Shown one piece after another: positions 1-9,100 of a stretch of 64,000 nucleotides of DNA. The DNA is taken from the NCBI RefSeq assembly GCF_040403615.1, contig NZ_JBBAKG010000013.1:27838-91837 (forward strand), read 5' to 3'. Positions within the stretch are counted from its first letter, which is position 1, and every line of letters starts with the position of its first letter. The position numbers and the translations under genes were made by a program. Below the pieces are notes generated by a model. The model was not told where the DNA came from and searched no databases. It was given only the letters and a program-made list of their open reading frames with translations. The DNA comes from Haliscomenobacter sp040403615 (lineage in GTDB: Bacteria > Bacteroidota > Bacteroidia > Chitinophagales > Saprospiraceae).

Positions 1-12
1 TCGCAATGCGAG

Positions 13-1314
13 TCAATAACTCCGATATCCCCGAATGCCCGAAAAAATCCGCTCAATAAATCGCCGCTCTTCCGTGATGATGCGGGCTTCGCCGAACAAT
101 TCCTCGTCGGTAGGCACTTGCTTTCTGGCAGTTGTCATCATTTCTCTTGAAAATGCAACTTCTATGGGTACTTCAACTTTCTGGCCATCGTCTCGTGGAG
201 AAAGCGATTTCCAAACAACCCGACCTTCCAATACGCCATATTCTTGATAATCCAGACTTTCCAGACGCACGATTACTTTTTGGTTCACTTTAACCTTACC
301 AGAGCGTTGAAACGGAATAAACATTTTGCCTACAATCTCTTTGTCTTTGGTGGGCACGATGACCATCAATTGCTCATCCTTGTATACAAAGTTGTTTTCG
401 GAGACGTTGCTGCCTACAATTTGCACCAACCCACTCGTTGGCGCTTCAATGATGTAGCGTTGCTTCCAGGTAATTACCCCTGCGCGCAGGCGCAAAAAGG
501 ATTCCCGCAATACGTCTGAGGCAAAATTGGACTCGTTGTCTGCTCCGCTTTCAATGCTACGTATTTTAATCCGCAAAGCAGAAAGTTCTGACTCCCGATC
601 CCGAATCTCACTTTCCGTGCGCGACAATTCCTTGTTCAAGTCCATAATGCGGCGGATTACCACGTTGACATGATCCTGCGAAGCTTGATTCACCGACACC
701 AGGTGTTCTTTGTTTTTGCGTTCTTGATCTGCCTCCGCAATTTGCTCCTGGATTTGAGCCCGTATTTTTTTTTGGAAATCAAGGCTTCGATCCAGGCGAC
801 CAATCTGACCTTGAGAAGAGCGCAAATCCGAGGTTGACAGGTTTTTGTACATTTCAGAATTGTACTTGACCTGCACATCCTGAAATTCATACAAATCTGC
901 TTGAAGTTCGCCCAAAACCAGGTTGCTGGGCACTTTAAATTTCAGCAAATCCTCATCTCGCAAGCTGGACAAAGCCGTGATGTAATCTTCCAAAGTCAAT
1001 ACATGTCGAAAATTGGCGGTACTTCGAAAAGCAATCAAAGCCTGTCCAGAATCAACCCGCGTATTGTTGCGCACGATGACCTCTTCAATCCGAATGGCAT
1101 TGGGTGCAGTCAACCGTACCGGGGGGTCTTTGGAAACCAGGCGGATGTTGGCTTCTACCACTTCAGGGTATTTGACCAGGAAAGCCAGCCACATCAACAA
1201 CACAAAAATGGCGAGCGCAGTCAGGCTTCCCCAACGCACCATCCAGGATGGCGGTGTACCCAGGATTTCCTGTACCTCCTCACTGCGGATTTCTATGTTG
1301 TCCAGTTCCTTCAC
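13..1314 (-). CDS. HlyD-family secretion adaptor (membrane fusion protein)
   Basis: This 433-residue protein looks like the periplasmic adaptor of an ABC-type exporter. It has a short cytoplasmic N-terminus, one membrane segment at about residues 30-47, a biotinyl/lipoyl-like beta segment beginning near VRLTAPNAIRIEEV, a long charged helical hairpin (about 150-265, rich in Q, E, K and R) and a C-terminal beta-barrel part with EAPTSGLVQIVG. Length fits HlyD/LcnD adaptors. It begins 18 bp after the stop of the C39-peptidase ABC transporter on the same strand, so the two are almost certainly co-transcribed and form one export machine. The gene is complete, with its stop at 13-15; an outer-membrane TolC partner or a peptide substrate may lie beyond the left edge. 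The family call is firm; the exported substrate is unknown. Confidence 0.9.
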   Translation of the reverse strand: MKELDNIEIRSEEVQEILGTPPSWMVRWGSLTALAIFVLLMWLAFLVKYPEVVEANIRLVSKDPPVRLTAPNAIRIEEVIVRNNTRVDSGQALIAFRSTANFRHVLTLEDYITALSSLRDEDLLKFKVPSNLVLGELQADLYEFQDVQVKYNSEMYKNLSTSDLRSSQGQIGRLDRSLDFQKKIRAQIQEQIAEADQERKNKEHLVSVNQASQDHVNVVIRRIMDLNKELSRTESEIRDRESELSALRIKIRSIESGADNESNFASDVLRESFLRLRAGVITWKQRYIIEAPTSGLVQIVGSNVSENNFVYKDEQLMVIVPTKDKEIVGKMFIPFQRSGKVKVNQKVIVRLESLDYQEYGVLEGRVVWKSLSPRDDGQKVEVPIEVAFSREMMTTARKQVPTDEELFGEARIITEERRFIERIFSGIRGYRSY

Positions 1315-1332
1315 TTCTTTTATTTGCTAGAA

Positions 1333-3525
1333 CTACGATCCGAGTTCCAACTGATTTTTTACCAGTTGGTAATAAGCCCCACGCATGTAGGTCAATTCTG
1401 CATGCGTGCCCTGCTCTACGATTTCACCATCTTCCAGTACGATGATGTTGTCGGCGTTCATCACCGTACTCAAGCGGTGCGCAACAATAATGATCGTTTT
1501 CCTTCGGAAGTACTCATTGAGGTTTTCCATGATCACCATTTCGTTGAACACATCGAGCGCGGTGGTGGCTTCGTCAAAAAACAGGTAATCCGGATTTTTG
1601 TATACTGCTCTAGCAATGTACAAACGCTGTTTTTGTCCCTGACTCAACCCCAATCCTTCCGAGCCAATCTTCGTATTGTAGCCCATGGGCAAAGCTTCAA
1701 TAAAGCTCTGGATATTGGCTACTTTTACTGCACGAAGCAGTTTTTCCTTGTCAATGATCTCGTCTCCAAGTGCTACGTTACGGGCAATGGTATCATTGAA
1801 AATATAGCCTTCTTGCATGACCACCCCACATTTTTCACGCCAAATGCGGTTGCTGAGGTTGCGCATCAGCACATCACCAACCCGAATGGTGCCTTCGGTG
1901 GGGTCATAAAAATTGAGGAGCAATTTGAGTAGCGTGGTTTTACCGCTGCCACTGCGGCCCACGATGGCGGTGGTTTTGCCTTTGGGGATGCGCAGTTCTA
2001 TGCCCTTCAATACCATCGGAGAGCTGGGGCCTTCATAATGAAAACTGAGGTTATCAATGACGATGTCGCCGGTTTCGGGCAAGATGGTCATTTTCTCCTG
2101 TGGATTCTCCTCGTCTTCCTTGAGGTGGATTTCGTTGATGCGTTCCATGCTGATCGAGGCTTCCTGCCAGGATTGCATAAAATCTACGACCCGGTTGATT
2201 TGGCTATTCAATTGACCAATGATGTATTGCGCCGCGACCAACATCCCGAGACTCATTTGGGATTTGACAACAGCTTGGGCAATCAGGTAAATGATCAGCA
2301 GGTTTTTGCCTTCATTGATGGCGATCGCACCTGCGCGTTGAAGTTGTTCTATGCGCAGTTCGCTCATGTTGGTGCGAAACAAGCGGGCTTGTCCGCGCTC
2401 CCAGGCCCAGCGTTTTTGCTTCTCGGCATTGTACAACTTGATCTCCTGCATACCGTTGACCATCTCCATCAGGTTGACCTGGTTTTCGGAAGACTGGGCA
2501 AAATGGCGGTAATCCAACTCCCTTCTTTTCTGCATAAACCAGCTTACCCAGAGAAAATTGATAAAGGTACCCACCAAAAAAACCAGAAATACCCGAAGGT
2601 TCCAAGAAGCCAGGATGATGCCAAAAGCCAGAAGGTTGAAAAACGAAAAGGCCGAGAGCAAGGTCGTGGAACTCAAAAAACGCTGTACGCGCTCGTGATC
2701 CGAAATGCGTTGCAACAAATCACCAGTAACCCGACTATCAAAAAAACGAATGGGCAGCCGGGTCAATTTGATCAAATAATCTGAAATTAAACTGATGTTG
2801 ACCCTTACCCCAACGTGTAAAAGGATAAAGGTGCGGATGTATTCAACAATAACCTGAGTCAAAAACAATACGCCTTGTGCCACCAATACCAGCGTAATAA
2901 AATTGAGGTTGCGGTTGCCGATGCCCACATCTACAACGCCCCTGATCAGGAAAGGAAAGATCAATTGCAACAACATACCCAAAAACAAGCCCACACAAAG
3001 CTGAATGACCAGATTGGAATAGTTGCGGAAATACTTGGCAATGTAGGCGATGCCCCCTTTGTTTTGTTTTTCCCCATCGCGAGAATAGAACTCTGGCGTG
3101 GTTTGCATCAGCAAAACGATGCCATGAGACTCTTCTTCTTCGGATTCAGAAATCCAGTGGCGCAAAAACTCATCTTTGTCCAATTGATATCGGCCCTTGG
3201 CGGGGTCAGCAATCCAAACGCGGTTTTTGTAAATGCGGTATACAACAACGAAGTGTTCATTCTCCCAATGGACAATACAAGGCATCGGGATCACGGAAGA
3301 CAATTGCTCAAACGTGGTTTCAACGGCCAGGGTTTGCATACCGATCGATTCGGCGGCGTCGCTGATGCCCAACAAAGTCACGCCTTGACGTCCAACGTGG
3401 CTCAATTCTCGCAGGTGTTCCAGCGAATAATACCGACCGTAATGGCGTGCAATCATCCGTAGACAGGTTGCACCGCAGTCCATTTTGTCGAGTTGTTGGT
3501 ATGTTGGAAAGCCGTCGTAAATCAT
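1333..3525 (-). CDS. Peptidase-domain ABC transporter (C39 double-glycine peptidase, permease, ATPase)
   Basis: A 730-residue fused exporter. Residues 1-135 are a C39 cysteine peptidase that would cut double-glycine leaders: the catalytic Cys lies in MDCGATCL (C17), the His in NEHFVVV (H91) and the Asp in IADPAKG (D107), so all three catalytic positions are kept. A six-helix ABC permease domain follows (about 160-450). The nucleotide-binding domain has Walker A GRSGSGKTTLL (about 525), signature LSQGQKQRL and Walker B YLFFDEATTALD. Known members process and export bacteriocins or other ribosomally made peptides. It is the first gene of a two-gene unit with the HlyD adaptor. I looked upstream (3526-3700) for a small peptide with a GG leader and found none, so the substrate must be encoded elsewhere. 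Confidence 0.93.
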   Translation of the reverse strand: MIYDGFPTYQQLDKMDCGATCLRMIARHYGRYYSLEHLRELSHVGRQGVTLLGISDAAESIGMQTLAVETTFEQLSSVIPMPCIVHWENEHFVVVYRIYKNRVWIADPAKGRYQLDKDEFLRHWISESEEEESHGIVLLMQTTPEFYSRDGEKQNKGGIAYIAKYFRNYSNLVIQLCVGLFLGMLLQLIFPFLIRGVVDVGIGNRNLNFITLVLVAQGVLFLTQVIVEYIRTFILLHVGVRVNISLISDYLIKLTRLPIRFFDSRVTGDLLQRISDHERVQRFLSSTTLLSAFSFFNLLAFGIILASWNLRVFLVFLVGTFINFLWVSWFMQKRRELDYRHFAQSSENQVNLMEMVNGMQEIKLYNAEKQKRWAWERGQARLFRTNMSELRIEQLQRAGAIAINEGKNLLIIYLIAQAVVKSQMSLGMLVAAQYIIGQLNSQINRVVDFMQSWQEASISMERINEIHLKEDEENPQEKMTILPETGDIVIDNLSFHYEGPSSPMVLKGIELRIPKGKTTAIVGRSGSGKTTLLKLLLNFYDPTEGTIRVGDVLMRNLSNRIWREKCGVVMQEGYIFNDTIARNVALGDEIIDKEKLLRAVKVANIQSFIEALPMGYNTKIGSEGLGLSQGQKQRLYIARAVYKNPDYLFFDEATTALDVFNEMVIMENLNEYFRRKTIIIVAHRLSTVMNADNIIVLEDGEIVEQGTHAELTYMRGAYYQLVKNQLELGS

Positions 3526-3700
3526 GGTTTTCTCTCCGCTGTAGGGCAGTTTTATTGTTGTATTACTGCCAGTGGTTGCCTTTAGACGTAAAATTCTTTA
3601 CGCTGATACAAATATTAAAGGGCAATATAAGTTTTTTGATTGAAAAATGTAACTATTTGGTTAAAATCTAAAATTAAAGTATAAGCTAAGCCTCTAATTT

Positions 3701-4519
3701 TCATTTTTTTACCAAGTAAAGATACTTCCGTTCCCATTTTTCCAACAGCGTTCTTTTTTCTTTGCCCTTGATCATTTTTACTTCAAAGCACTTTTTTTCA
3801 AGCCAATTGTCTTGTTCATCATAGCGGTATTCGTAGGCATGTTGGGGGTCTTTGATCAGCTCGCCTTGTTCGTTGTACTTTTCGCCAGGAGCAGGAATTT
3901 CGGACACCTTCAGCGGATCCAGCACGAAAGTATCACGGGAGGATTCCTTGCCCATAGCGTTGGTTTTTTTGACAATGTAGCGATTGATTTCGGGCAAATA
4001 TTCTGCTTCTTCACTGGAGCCTTGAGGGTTGTCATTGCCATCGAATTTATCCAGTAAATAGGGCAAGCCCCGACCCTGATTTTTGATGCGGGTTTCATAG
4101 CGCAGATAACCCTTTTCACTGAATTCCCGAATGCGCACCAAAAAGCCCCGTGTATCGTAGATGTAGTTTTCGGTACGGCGCTGGTAGCTGCCATTGACAT
4201 CCCAGGTTTCCAAAATGGAGGCTTTTTTTACCCCCCCAGGACTGTAGTAAGTGATGGTGTCTTTGGAAAGTCGCTTGTCACCTTCAAATACTTCTTGCAA
4301 GATGAGTTTTTGCATGGCGTCAAAACGTTGCAGGACTTTGGTTTTGGGGGCACTTTTTTCTTGTACAGGAAGGTGTGTTTCCAGTACCTCCAGCACAATT
4401 TTTTCGCCTCGAAAAACTACTGGATGATTGAGGTACAATGCCCTGCTCAGGTTTTGGGCAGAAGCATACCCGCAACCCATCAGGAACAACGGCAAAAGTA
4501 GAATCAACAGCGGCTTCAT
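3701..4519 (-). CDS. Predicted lipoprotein, function unknown
   Basis: A 272-residue protein that I do not recognise. It starts with a lipoprotein signal (MKPLLILLLPLFLMGCG, lipobox LMGC). The body is rich in charged and aromatic residues with repeated Y-D motifs (NYIYDTRGFLVRI, YEYRYDEQDNWLEKK) that recall the YD/RHS-type beta repeats often seen in Bacteroidota surface proteins, but too few for a firm assignment. The ATG at 4519 was chosen because it places the signal peptide at the N-terminus; the longer reading frame upstream would run into the divergent MmcQ-type gene. It probably sits in the periplasm or outer membrane. A divergent promoter region of only 63 bp separates it from the next gene. 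Confidence 0.7.
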   Translation of the reverse strand: MKPLLILLLPLFLMGCGYASAQNLSRALYLNHPVVFRGEKIVLEVLETHLPVQEKSAPKTKVLQRFDAMQKLILQEVFEGDKRLSKDTITYYSPGGVKKASILETWDVNGSYQRRTENYIYDTRGFLVRIREFSEKGYLRYETRIKNQGRGLPYLLDKFDGNDNPQGSSEEAEYLPEINRYIVKKTNAMGKESSRDTFVLDPLKVSEIPAPGEKYNEQGELIKDPQHAYEYRYDEQDNWLEKKCFEVKMIKGKEKRTLLEKWERKYLYLVKK

Positions 4520-4582
4520 ATCGTTATTTTGCCCACAAAATAGACCTATTTTTCGTACATTTAAGGCAACAATATCACCACT

Positions 4583-4945
4583 ATGAATGTAGAAGAACTT
4601 TGTGCGTATTGCCTGAACAAAAAAGCCGCAGAAGATACTTTCCCTTTTGGCGAAACAACCATGGTGTTTAAAGTTATGGGGAAAATGTTCGCCATCCTGC
4701 CATTGGATGTAGAAGAAACCAGCATCGCCCTCAAATGTGACCCCGATCGCGCCATCGAATTGCGGGAAACTTACCCCGATGAAATTGTTCCAGGCTATCA
4801 CTTGAACAAACAGCATTGGAATACGGTACATACCGAAAATGGCCTTTCTCCCAAAATTATCCAGGAATTGATTGATCACTCCTATGAGTTGATCGTCAAA
4901 AGTTTACCCAAAAAAATCCAGGCTGAACTGGAAAATCTTATATGA
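4583..4945 (+). CDS. MmcQ/YjbR family protein
   Basis: A 120-residue protein matching the MmcQ/YjbR family, small cytosolic proteins with a double-wing fold often labelled DNA-binding, whose biochemical role is not settled. Diagnostic stretches are the N-terminal LCAYCLNKKAAEDTFPFGE, the VFKVMGKMFAIL strand, the ALKCDPDRAIELRE helix and the GYHLNKQHWNTV segment. Full family length. Its stop overlaps the start of the following flavoprotein gene by four bases (ATGA at 4942-4945), which implies translational coupling. Confidence 0.88.
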   Translation: MNVEELCAYCLNKKAAEDTFPFGETTMVFKVMGKMFAILPLDVEETSIALKCDPDRAIELRETYPDEIVPGYHLNKQHWNTVHTENGLSPKIIQELIDHSYELIVKSLPKKIQAELENLI

Positions 4946-5994
4946 AAGTTGATTTCTTGATTGTTGGCCAGGGACTGGCTGGCTCCCTTTTGGCCCATTT
5001 CCTGGAAAAAAAAGGCGCATCCATCTTTGTGATCGACCCCGACGGCGAAGGTTCCGCTTCTCGCCGCGCAGCAGGGTTGATCAATCCGGTTACAGGGCGT
5101 TATTTCGTGAAATCTTGGCGGGTCGATGAGCTGATTCCTTTTGCGAGGGAAACTTATCAAAGCCTTGAAGCCTTGTTGGGCGGTTCTTTTTACCACGAAC
5201 GCTGTATTTTGCGCGCCCTCGGCTCTCCCAAAGAAGAAAACGATTGGCTATCCCGTGCCGGAGATCCAGGTTATCAACAGTACATGGGAGACCATGCTCC
5301 TGCTGGCGATTTTCAAAACCTCCTTTACCCTACTCTAGCCTACGGCCAAACCCTACAAAGTGCGCAGCTCAACGTCGCAGTTTTTTTGGGTTTTTATCAA
5401 AAATATTTGATGAGGAAAAATTGGCTGAGTAAAAATAAATTCCATTACGATGAATTGATCAGGCGGGATGGAGGCATCACTTACCAGGACATCCAGGCCA
5501 AGGCGGTTCTTTTTTGCGAAGGCTTTGGTGCGGTCAAAAATCCGTTTTTCAACTACCTCCCCTTCCGAGGCGACAAGGGAGAAGCACTGATTGTAAGGGT
5601 ACCCGAAGCCAATTTTGACCAGATCGTCAAGCAAAACAACACCTTTATCGCTCCGCTCGAAAATGATTTGTACTGGATTGGTGCTACCTACGAATGGCAT
5701 TTTGACAATGACGCCCCCACGGAGAAAGCCCGTCTGGAGCTATTGGATCGCCTGGATACCGTGCTGAAAATGCCTTATGAGGTGATCGAGCATTGGGCAG
5801 CCATCCGTCCAACGGTAAAGGATCGAAGGCCGTTTTTGGGGCAACATCCTCAATTTCCTCAACTGTGGATATTCAATGGATTGGGTACAAAAGGAGCTTC
5901 ATTGGCACCGTTTTGGGCAAATCATTTGAGTGAAGCGATCCTGAATGATTCGGCATTAGATCCAGAAGTGTCCATTGAGCGTTTTAAGCAATAA
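4942..5994 (+). CDS. FAD-dependent oxidoreductase, DAO (glycine/D-amino-acid oxidase) family
   Basis: A 350-residue flavoprotein. The N-terminal dinucleotide-binding motif is LIVGQGLAGSLLAHFL, followed by the acidic strand end FVIDPD and the DAO-type R-R-A-A-G-L-I-N-P-V-T-G segment. The C-terminal FAD contact region is FNGLGTKGASLAPF. The middle part contains the expected substrate-domain strands (YWIGATYEW) and RPTVKDRRPFLG, which recalls ThiO/MnmC-C-like oxidases. The oxidised substrate cannot be told from sequence; an amine or amino acid is the family expectation. It is translationally coupled to the MmcQ/YjbR gene by an ATGA overlap. Confidence 0.85.
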   Translation: MKVDFLIVGQGLAGSLLAHFLEKKGASIFVIDPDGEGSASRRAAGLINPVTGRYFVKSWRVDELIPFARETYQSLEALLGGSFYHERCILRALGSPKEENDWLSRAGDPGYQQYMGDHAPAGDFQNLLYPTLAYGQTLQSAQLNVAVFLGFYQKYLMRKNWLSKNKFHYDELIRRDGGITYQDIQAKAVLFCEGFGAVKNPFFNYLPFRGDKGEALIVRVPEANFDQIVKQNNTFIAPLENDLYWIGATYEWHFDNDAPTEKARLELLDRLDTVLKMPYEVIEHWAAIRPTVKDRRPFLGQHPQFPQLWIFNGLGTKGASLAPFWANHLSEAILNDSALDPEVSIERFKQ

Positions 5995-6101
5995 AATCAA
6001 ACCGGAAATAGTTAAGAAACGGAAACATTAAAAGCCCAGATCAATCATTTTTTGTGTAATTTTATACGTCTTTGCATCCGGTGCTAGATAAACATACCAA
6101 G

Positions 6102-9100
6102 ATGAAAAACAATCGAAAATCACTAATCCAATGGACATTCCTAATCCTCACAAGTTTGCTGGTCATTCTGACGGGGTTTAGTAAAAACGTTTTTTCAAGC
6201 AAACGGCCAATGATCCTAAAAGACTATCCAAAAGAATGGAAACAGATCGACTCTCTGGAAAGCCAGGGGCTGCTGCGGTCTGCCCTCGAAAAAGTAGAGG
6301 CCCTTTACACCAGGGCCAAACAGGAAAAAGAATCCGCACAATTGCTCAAAGCCCTGATTTACCGCTGCAAGTACATCAACAACCTGGAAGAAAACGGTGA
6401 AGTACTGGCCATCAATCGTATGCGCGAAGAGCTGAATGCAGCCGATTTCCCCGAAAAACCCATCATTCAATCCATGCTGGGTCAATTGTACCAAAAGTAC
6501 CAGGACGAAAATTACTGGCGTTTCAATGATCGCACCACGATAGAAGCATACAAACCCGCTGACCTGGCTACCTGGTCACTGGAACAAATTCAGGATGAAA
6601 GTGCCAAGCTTTACCTGGCTTCAGTTGAAGACCAGCGTTTGCGCAGCAGTACGCTCAAATCCCTGGATCCAATTTTGCTGCCCGGCATCAACACCGAAGG
6701 CCTGCGCCCTACCCTCTTTGATGTGTTGGCCCATCGCGCCATCGCACATTTCTCCAACTCCCGCAGTAGAATAGCTACTCCAGCCTACAAGTTCAACCTC
6801 GATTCGCCCCTGGCTTTTGCGGAAGCGGCCAGTTTTGTCAATGCCAATTTCCCCAGCAAAGACGAAGTTTCGTACCAACGCCGTGCCTTGCTCTTGTACC
6901 AGGAAGTGATCAAATGGCACCTGAAAGACGCCCAACCCGATGCCTTGATTGACGCGGATTTGTTGCGCCTCGATTTTGTCTACGAAAACGCAACTTTGCC
7001 CAACAAGGATGAATTGTACCTGGCGGCTTTGGTAAATTTGGGTAAAAAATACCCCACGCATCCTGCCTCTGCAGGTGCTGCCTACCGCACTGCGCAATAT
7101 TATGCCTCAAAAGGACGCCAGTACAATGCCCAAGATAAAAATACCGAAAAATACCGCCTGGATCTGAAAAAGGCCAAAGCGATTTGTGAAGACTGCATCA
7201 AAATATTCCCCAAATCCAGTGGTGCAAAATCCTGCAAAAACCTGATATTCAGCCTACTCAATCGCAGCCTCAACCTGCAGTTGGAGGAAGTCAGCAGTCC
7301 GAAAAACCCGATCCTTATCCAGCTTGGTTTTCGCAACACCCCTAAGACCTTCATGCGCTTGGTGCTCCTTAGCCCCGAGCTACGCGACAAACACCGCAAA
7401 TTGCGCCAAGAAGAAGGCGATGCTTTGCTGCGCAAAATCAAACCCTTGCGCAAATGGATGGCCACGCTACCCGATGATGGAGACCTTCAGGAGCACTTCA
7501 CCGAAATCAAAACCGAGGGACTCGACCTGGGTTTTTATGCCCTCCTCGCCGCCGATGATGAAGCGATGGGCACCAAAGACAATCGCCCGGCGATTGCGTT
7601 TTTCCACGTGTCCAATTTTGGCATCCTGACCCGCAACGACGATACCGGCGCCTTAAACCTGGTGGTAGTCAATCGCGAAACGGGCGAACCTATTTCTGGC
7701 GTCGAAGCCACTTTCTTCAGCAATGAATACAACCGCAGCTCGCGGGTTTACGAGGACAATGAAATTGGCAAAGGAAAAACCGATCAGGATGGATTCATTT
7801 CTTCCAACATCCGCGATCGTTCCATTCGGGTGCGTTTCACCCAAGGTAAAGACCAATTGTACCTCAACGACAGTTATTACAGCTACAGCCGGGAAATTCG
7901 GGAAGACATTACCCAACATACCCACTTTTTCCTGGATCGCGCCATCTATCGCCCCGGCCAAACAGTATATTTCAAAGGCATTGCTGTAGAAAACCGCAGC
8001 AACGAGAAGCCAGTTATTTTGGCCAATACCAAAGTCACCGTAACTTTTTTTGACGCCAACCAACAGGAAATTGAACGCAAGGAATTGGTCTCCAATGCCT
8101 ACGGATCTTTCAACGGTACTTTTGTAGCCCCTCCTGGAGGCTTGCGCGGGCGCATGAGCCTGATCAGCAGCATTGGCGCTTCTTCCACTGGTTTCAACGT
8201 CGAAGAATACAAACGCCCTACGTTTGAAGTGGCACTGAAGCCATTGGAAGGCGAAGCCAAACTCGACGAGCAAATCACCGTAAAAGGAGAAGCAACGGCC
8301 TTTGCTGGAAACAACATCACTGGAGCGAAGGTGACCTACCGCGTAGTACGCCAAACCCGCATCCCCTGGTGGATGATGTGGCGCTGGGGTGGTTTTTGGC
8401 CAGGCAAATCTGAAGAGCAAGAGATTGCGCTGGGTGAAACCCAAACCGACGACCAAGGAAAATTCAGCGTAAGCTTCCAGGCGCAACCCGATCGGGATGT
8501 AGCACCTGCGGATAAACCAGAGTTTCAGTTTACGGTATATGCCGATGTAGTGGACATCACGGGTGAAACCCACTCCAGCGAGCGCAGCGTAACCATTGGC
8601 TACGTGACCCTCAACGTGGATTTGAATTTGGCCGAAATCATGGATCAATCCAAGACCCAGCACCTGGGCATTGACACCAAGAACCTGGATGGTCAGTTTC
8701 AGGCTGCCGCTGGCAAGATCAAGATTTACGGCCTGCAAGGCCCCACCCAGCCCTACCAAAACCGCTTGTGGGAAGCACCTGATCGCCCCAGCATCCTGGA
8801 AAAAGATTTCCGTGCCAGCTTCCCTACCCTACCCTTTGGAAAGGAAGATCAGCCCGCCAACTGGCCCAAACAAGACTTGATCCTGGAAAGCAATTTCAAT
8901 ACTGCCCAAAACGATAGTCTGGCGCTTCCGATGAGCCAACTCGCTCCTGGTCATTATGCTGTAGAAATCAGTACCCAGGACGCTAAGGGAGAGAAAATCG
9001 AGTTTACGAAATACTTCCAGACCTACAATAGCCAAACCAAACAGGTAGCTGCCAATACCATTTTTTGGAAAGATTGGGCCAAGGTCAAAATTGAACCCGG

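Noticed and set aside
3589..3605. Small inverted repeat CGTAAA-ATTC-TTTACG upstream of the ABC exporter gene.
   Set aside because: Only 6-bp arms in AT-rich DNA; too short to claim an operator.
4520..4879. A longer N-terminus for the lipoprotein at 3701-4519.
   Set aside because: It would cover the divergent MmcQ/YjbR gene on the other strand and bury the signal peptide inside the protein.
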